In this document: positions 14,355 to 16,423 of the stretch, piece by piece | How the letters are laid out: each line of letters opens with the position of its first letter | Numbering within the stretch: the first letter of the stretch is position 1 | Assembly (NCBI GenBank): GCA_003021915.1 | Contig: PXOY01000015.1 | Location: forward strand, 1-16,423 | Length of the DNA: 16,423 nucleotides | Source of the DNA: Parcubacteria group bacterium SW_4_49_11 | GTDB lineage: Bacteria; Patescibacteriota; Minisyncoccia; SW-4-49-11 | Direction: 5' to 3' | Notes under the pieces: generated by a model | What the model saw: only the letters and a program-made list of their open reading frames with translations | What the model was told of the DNA's origin: nothing | The model's database searches: none | Program-made: the position numbers and the translations under genes

Positions 14355-15596
14355 ATGACACGCCGTCAAGCTACGATGCAGGTGATCTCGGAATATTCTC
14401 TGCCGTTGATTTTGGGAATTGCGGTGGCGATGTTTCTTGCCAACTGGGCTCCGGTGGCGTATGAGTCGTTTCTCAATACGCCGCTCTTTCATATTGGGCC
14501 GTTTGAGGCGACATTTAAGCGCCTGATTAACGAGGTTTTCATGGCGTTCTTCTTCGGGTTGGCCACCAAAGAACTTGTGGAAGCCATGCTCCCCGGCGGC
14601 TGTCTCGAAAATCCGAAACGCGCCCTCAATCCCATCCTTGCTACGATTGTCGGCGCCGTCATACCGGCTCTCCTCTACGTGGGGCTGGTATTTTTGTTCC
14701 TGGAAAACACCGCGCTCTGGAAGGGTCTTAGTATTCCGATTGCCACAGATATCGCATTCGCGTGGCTCGGAGCGCGGTTGTTGTTCGGGCCGGGCCACCC
14801 AGCCATTCAGTTTCTATTGCTGCTCGCTATTCTCGACGACGCGATCGGCATGATTGTCTTAGCCTTGTTCTATCCCCACCCGACGCACGGATTTGTTCTC
14901 CCGTGGGTGGGCCTCATTGTCGTAGCCGTGGCTATAGCGTATGCATTGCGTAAAAAGGGCGTACAGGGGTGGGGTTGGTATATTGGAAGCGCGGGTGTAG
15001 TCAGTTGGTTCGGCATGGTGGAAGCGGGACTTCATCCGGCGCTTTCTCTGGCGATCATCGTCCCTTTCATTCCTTGGCCGAAACGCGATCTTGGCCTCTA
15101 CACCGAGTCCACAGAAGAGAACGAAGAACGCAGTCCGCTCAGTTGCTTCGCGACTCAGATTTCGCCGTTCATTGAATACGGCCTCTTCTTCTTTGCCCTC
15201 GCAAACGCCGGCGTGGCAATCACGGCTAACTCCTTCACTGCGCTCACCGCCATTATCTTTGTCTCGCTGGTCGGGGGCAAACTCATCGGCATTTCTCTGG
15301 CGGCTATCATGGGCCACGCGGCCGGCCTGTCCTATCCGCAAGGTGTTCGCACGCGCCATCTGCCGATTCTGGGGTTGCTCGCCGGCATAGACATCACGGT
15401 ATCTCTTTTCCTCGCGGATCGCATCTTCGGCGGCACGCCTTACGAAGACGCCGCCAAGCTCGGCCCCATTCTCACCCTGTTGATTCCGCTCGTCCTTCTG
15501 CTGTTCTATGCTCTCCGTAAAACTGTGTTGGGAGAACGCTTCGCTTCCTGGAGCACGCTCATCCGTCGTCGTACACAAAAGTCCAAGTCGTATTAG
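14355..15596 (+). CDS. nhaA: Na+/H+ antiporter NhaA
   Basis: This 413-aa inner-membrane protein has about 11-12 hydrophobic segments. Family hallmarks are ATDIAFA (130-136) with the unwound-helix Asp132, AILDDAIGMIVLALFY (158-173) with the paired Asp161/Asp162 that bind Na+ and protons, FFALANAGV (279-287), and Lys309 in LVGGKLIGI. NhaA exchanges protons inward for Na+ or Li+ outward and controls cytoplasmic pH and sodium. The conserved aspartates and lysine predict an active, electrogenic exchanger. A second Met at residue 8 is an alternative start. The gene is a single unit, ending 47 bp before dnaE. In Na+-exposed or host-attached cells it would use or relieve the proton gradient; this is inference. 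Confidence 0.95.
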   Translation: MTRRQATMQVISEYSLPLILGIAVAMFLANWAPVAYESFLNTPLFHIGPFEATFKRLINEVFMAFFFGLATKELVEAMLPGGCLENPKRALNPILATIVGAVIPALLYVGLVFLFLENTALWKGLSIPIATDIAFAWLGARLLFGPGHPAIQFLLLLAILDDAIGMIVLALFYPHPTHGFVLPWVGLIVVAVAIAYALRKKGVQGWGWYIGSAGVVSWFGMVEAGLHPALSLAIIVPFIPWPKRDLGLYTESTEENEERSPLSCFATQISPFIEYGLFFFALANAGVAITANSFTALTAIIFVSLVGGKLIGISLAAIMGHAAGLSYPQGVRTRHLPILGLLAGIDITVSLFLADRIFGGTPYEDAAKLGPILTLLIPLVLLLFYALRKTVLGERFASWSTLIRRRTQKSKSY

Positions 15597-15604
15597 GACA
15601 TCAT

Positions 15605-15634
15605 TAGCACCCTGGCCTTCAAACGTGCTATACT
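15605..15634 (+). promoter_or_regulatory. dnaE promoter with overlapping inverted repeat
   Basis: TGCTATACT at 15626-15634 is an extended -10, and the ATG at 15644 begins 9 bp after it, predicting a leaderless mRNA. TAGCAC (15605-15610) and GTGCTA (15625-15630) form an inverted repeat with a 14-bp spacer that overlaps the -10, as an operator might. The spacing does not fit CIRCE. Confidence 0.6.
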
Positions 15635-15643
15635 ACAAATACT

Positions 15644-16423
15644 ATGCCCGATTTCACGCATTTACATACGTATTCGCACTACAGCTTATTGACGGCCCTC
15701 AGCAAAATTCCGGATCTCGTGGAAGAAGCCAAGAAGAACGGAATGCACAGTTTGGCTCTGACCGACGCCGGTAACCTTTACGGAGCGATTGAGTTTTATC
15801 AGGCGGCCAAGGATGCGGGGATCAAGCCTATCCTCGGCATGGAAACGTGGATCGCCCCCCAAGGAGTTACCTCTCCGGAAACAGAACACCTGATTCTCCT
15901 TGCCAAGAACAATGAAGGGTATCAAAACCTGATTCGTCTCTCCAGCTTTGCGCAGACCGAAGGGTACAGCACATCCGGAGCGCGGGTGGATCCGGATACG
16001 TTGCGCGAGCACTCCGCGTATCTGTTCTGCCTTTCGGGGATTAACCACAGTGGGGTATATGAAGCGCTGGCTCACGGTGACTATGAACGAGCGAAGTCAT
16101 GCGCCGCGGCGTACGCTGAAATATTCGGATCCAATTTCTTTCTGGAAGTTGCTCCCTCTTCTCTGTGGGACAATCATGCGACGCTTACAAAGCACATTCA
16201 AACCCTAGCCGAAGAGCTCAACCTCCCGCTCGTGGTCACCGGCGAGAGTCGTTACCTGTCCGAAGACGAAGCGCCCTCTTTAGACATTTTACTCGCCATT
16301 AAGAACAAAACCACCATCCACAACCCCGAGCGCTTTTCCATGGCGGACGCGGACTTTTCGTTCAAATCCCCCACTCAAATGGAAGAGCTGGGGAGTGACC
16401 TTCCGCACTCCGCGTTTGATAAT
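15644..16423 (+). CDS. dnaE: DNA polymerase III alpha subunit DnaE, N-terminal part (partial, runs off window end)
   Basis: The frame is open for 260 codons to the end of the window; full-length DnaE is usually above 1,000 aa. The visible part is the N-terminal PHP domain and the beginning of the polymerase region. It shows HLHTYSHYSLL (6-16), LALTDAGNLYGAIEFYQAAK (37-56), GIKPILGMETWIAP (59-72) and HLILLAKNNEGYQNLIRLSS (82-101). Several PHP metal ligands are changed: Asp in SLLDG is Thr17, His in TDHGN is Ala42, and TNDxHY reads TGESRY (199-204). The PHP site is therefore probably not catalytic, as in E. coli DnaE, and proofreading would need another exonuclease. The first ATG after the promoter is used and matches the family's usual N-terminus. 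Confidence 0.96.
   Translation, partial: MPDFTHLHTYSHYSLLTALSKIPDLVEEAKKNGMHSLALTDAGNLYGAIEFYQAAKDAGIKPILGMETWIAPQGVTSPETEHLILLAKNNEGYQNLIRLSSFAQTEGYSTSGARVDPDTLREHSAYLFCLSGINHSGVYEALAHGDYERAKSCAAAYAEIFGSNFFLEVAPSSLWDNHATLTKHIQTLAEELNLPLVVTGESRYLSEDEAPSLDILLAIKNKTTIHNPERFSMADADFSFKSPTQMEELGSDLPHSAFDN

Noticed and set aside
14859..15578. A 239-codon minus-strand open frame inside nhaA
   Set aside because: It is the complement of conserved NhaA membrane segments, and its own product is a charged sequence without domains.
15605..15630. TAGCAC/GTGCTA considered as a CIRCE heat-shock operator
   Set aside because: CIRCE has 9-bp arms (TTAGCACTC) with a 9-bp spacer. Here the arms are 6 bp, the spacer 14 bp, and the gene is dnaE.

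Overview
The window looks like chromosomal DNA of a small-genome bacterium, most likely a member of the Patescibacteria (CPR). The reasons are tightly packed genes with 1-20 bp gaps, many short lineage-specific membrane proteins, two proteins with type IV prepilin N-termini, start codons lying directly behind -10 boxes, and AT-rich dispersed repeats between genes. Phylum placement is an inference. The standard bacterial code is used: thyA ends at a TGA exactly at its family's conserved C-terminus, which argues against the TGA=Gly code of some CPR lineages.

Layout. 1-93 is the first 31 codons of a minus-strand pilin-like gene. 94-438 holds no gene but a palindrome-rich repeat (copy A). 489-1217 (+) is an ABC ATPase of the polysaccharide/teichoic-acid exporter type, whose stop overlaps that of convergent nrdR. 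1214-3289 (-) is the operon dnaJ - small membrane protein - nrdR. 3370-6175 (-) is the operon mutL - multi-span membrane protein. Divergent from mutL, 6245-7876 (+) encodes a prepilin-like stalk fused to a fibrinogen-like GGGWT domain. 7891-8400 (-) is a membrane-anchored protein with a possible DUF5666-like domain, and 8533-8997 (-) is an unrecognised protein. 9125-11142 (+) is the operon alpha/beta hydrolase - 64-aa protein - thyA. 11149-11264 carries repeat copy B. 11272-11940 (-) is a dCTP deaminase family gene. 11990-12165 is a GC-rich structured intergenic stretch. 12172-14024 (-) is the pair TIKI/TraB-like protein - deoxynucleoside kinase/Nudix fusion. 14086-14202 holds repeat copy C and two hairpins. 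14355-15596 (+) is nhaA, and 15644 to the window end is the N-terminal part of dnaE.

Functional picture. Several genes bear on DNA precursor supply and replication fidelity: thyA, dcd, a kinase-Nudix fusion, the ribonucleotide reductase repressor nrdR, mutL and dnaE. They are not one operon but lie close together. The surface-oriented genes are the two prepilin-like proteins, the ABC ATPase and the anchored protein. The most unusual items are the prepilin/fibrinogen-like fusion, the kinase-Nudix fusion, the loss of metal ligands in the DnaE PHP domain, the three-copy dispersed repeat, and the promoters that predict leaderless or very short-leader mRNAs.
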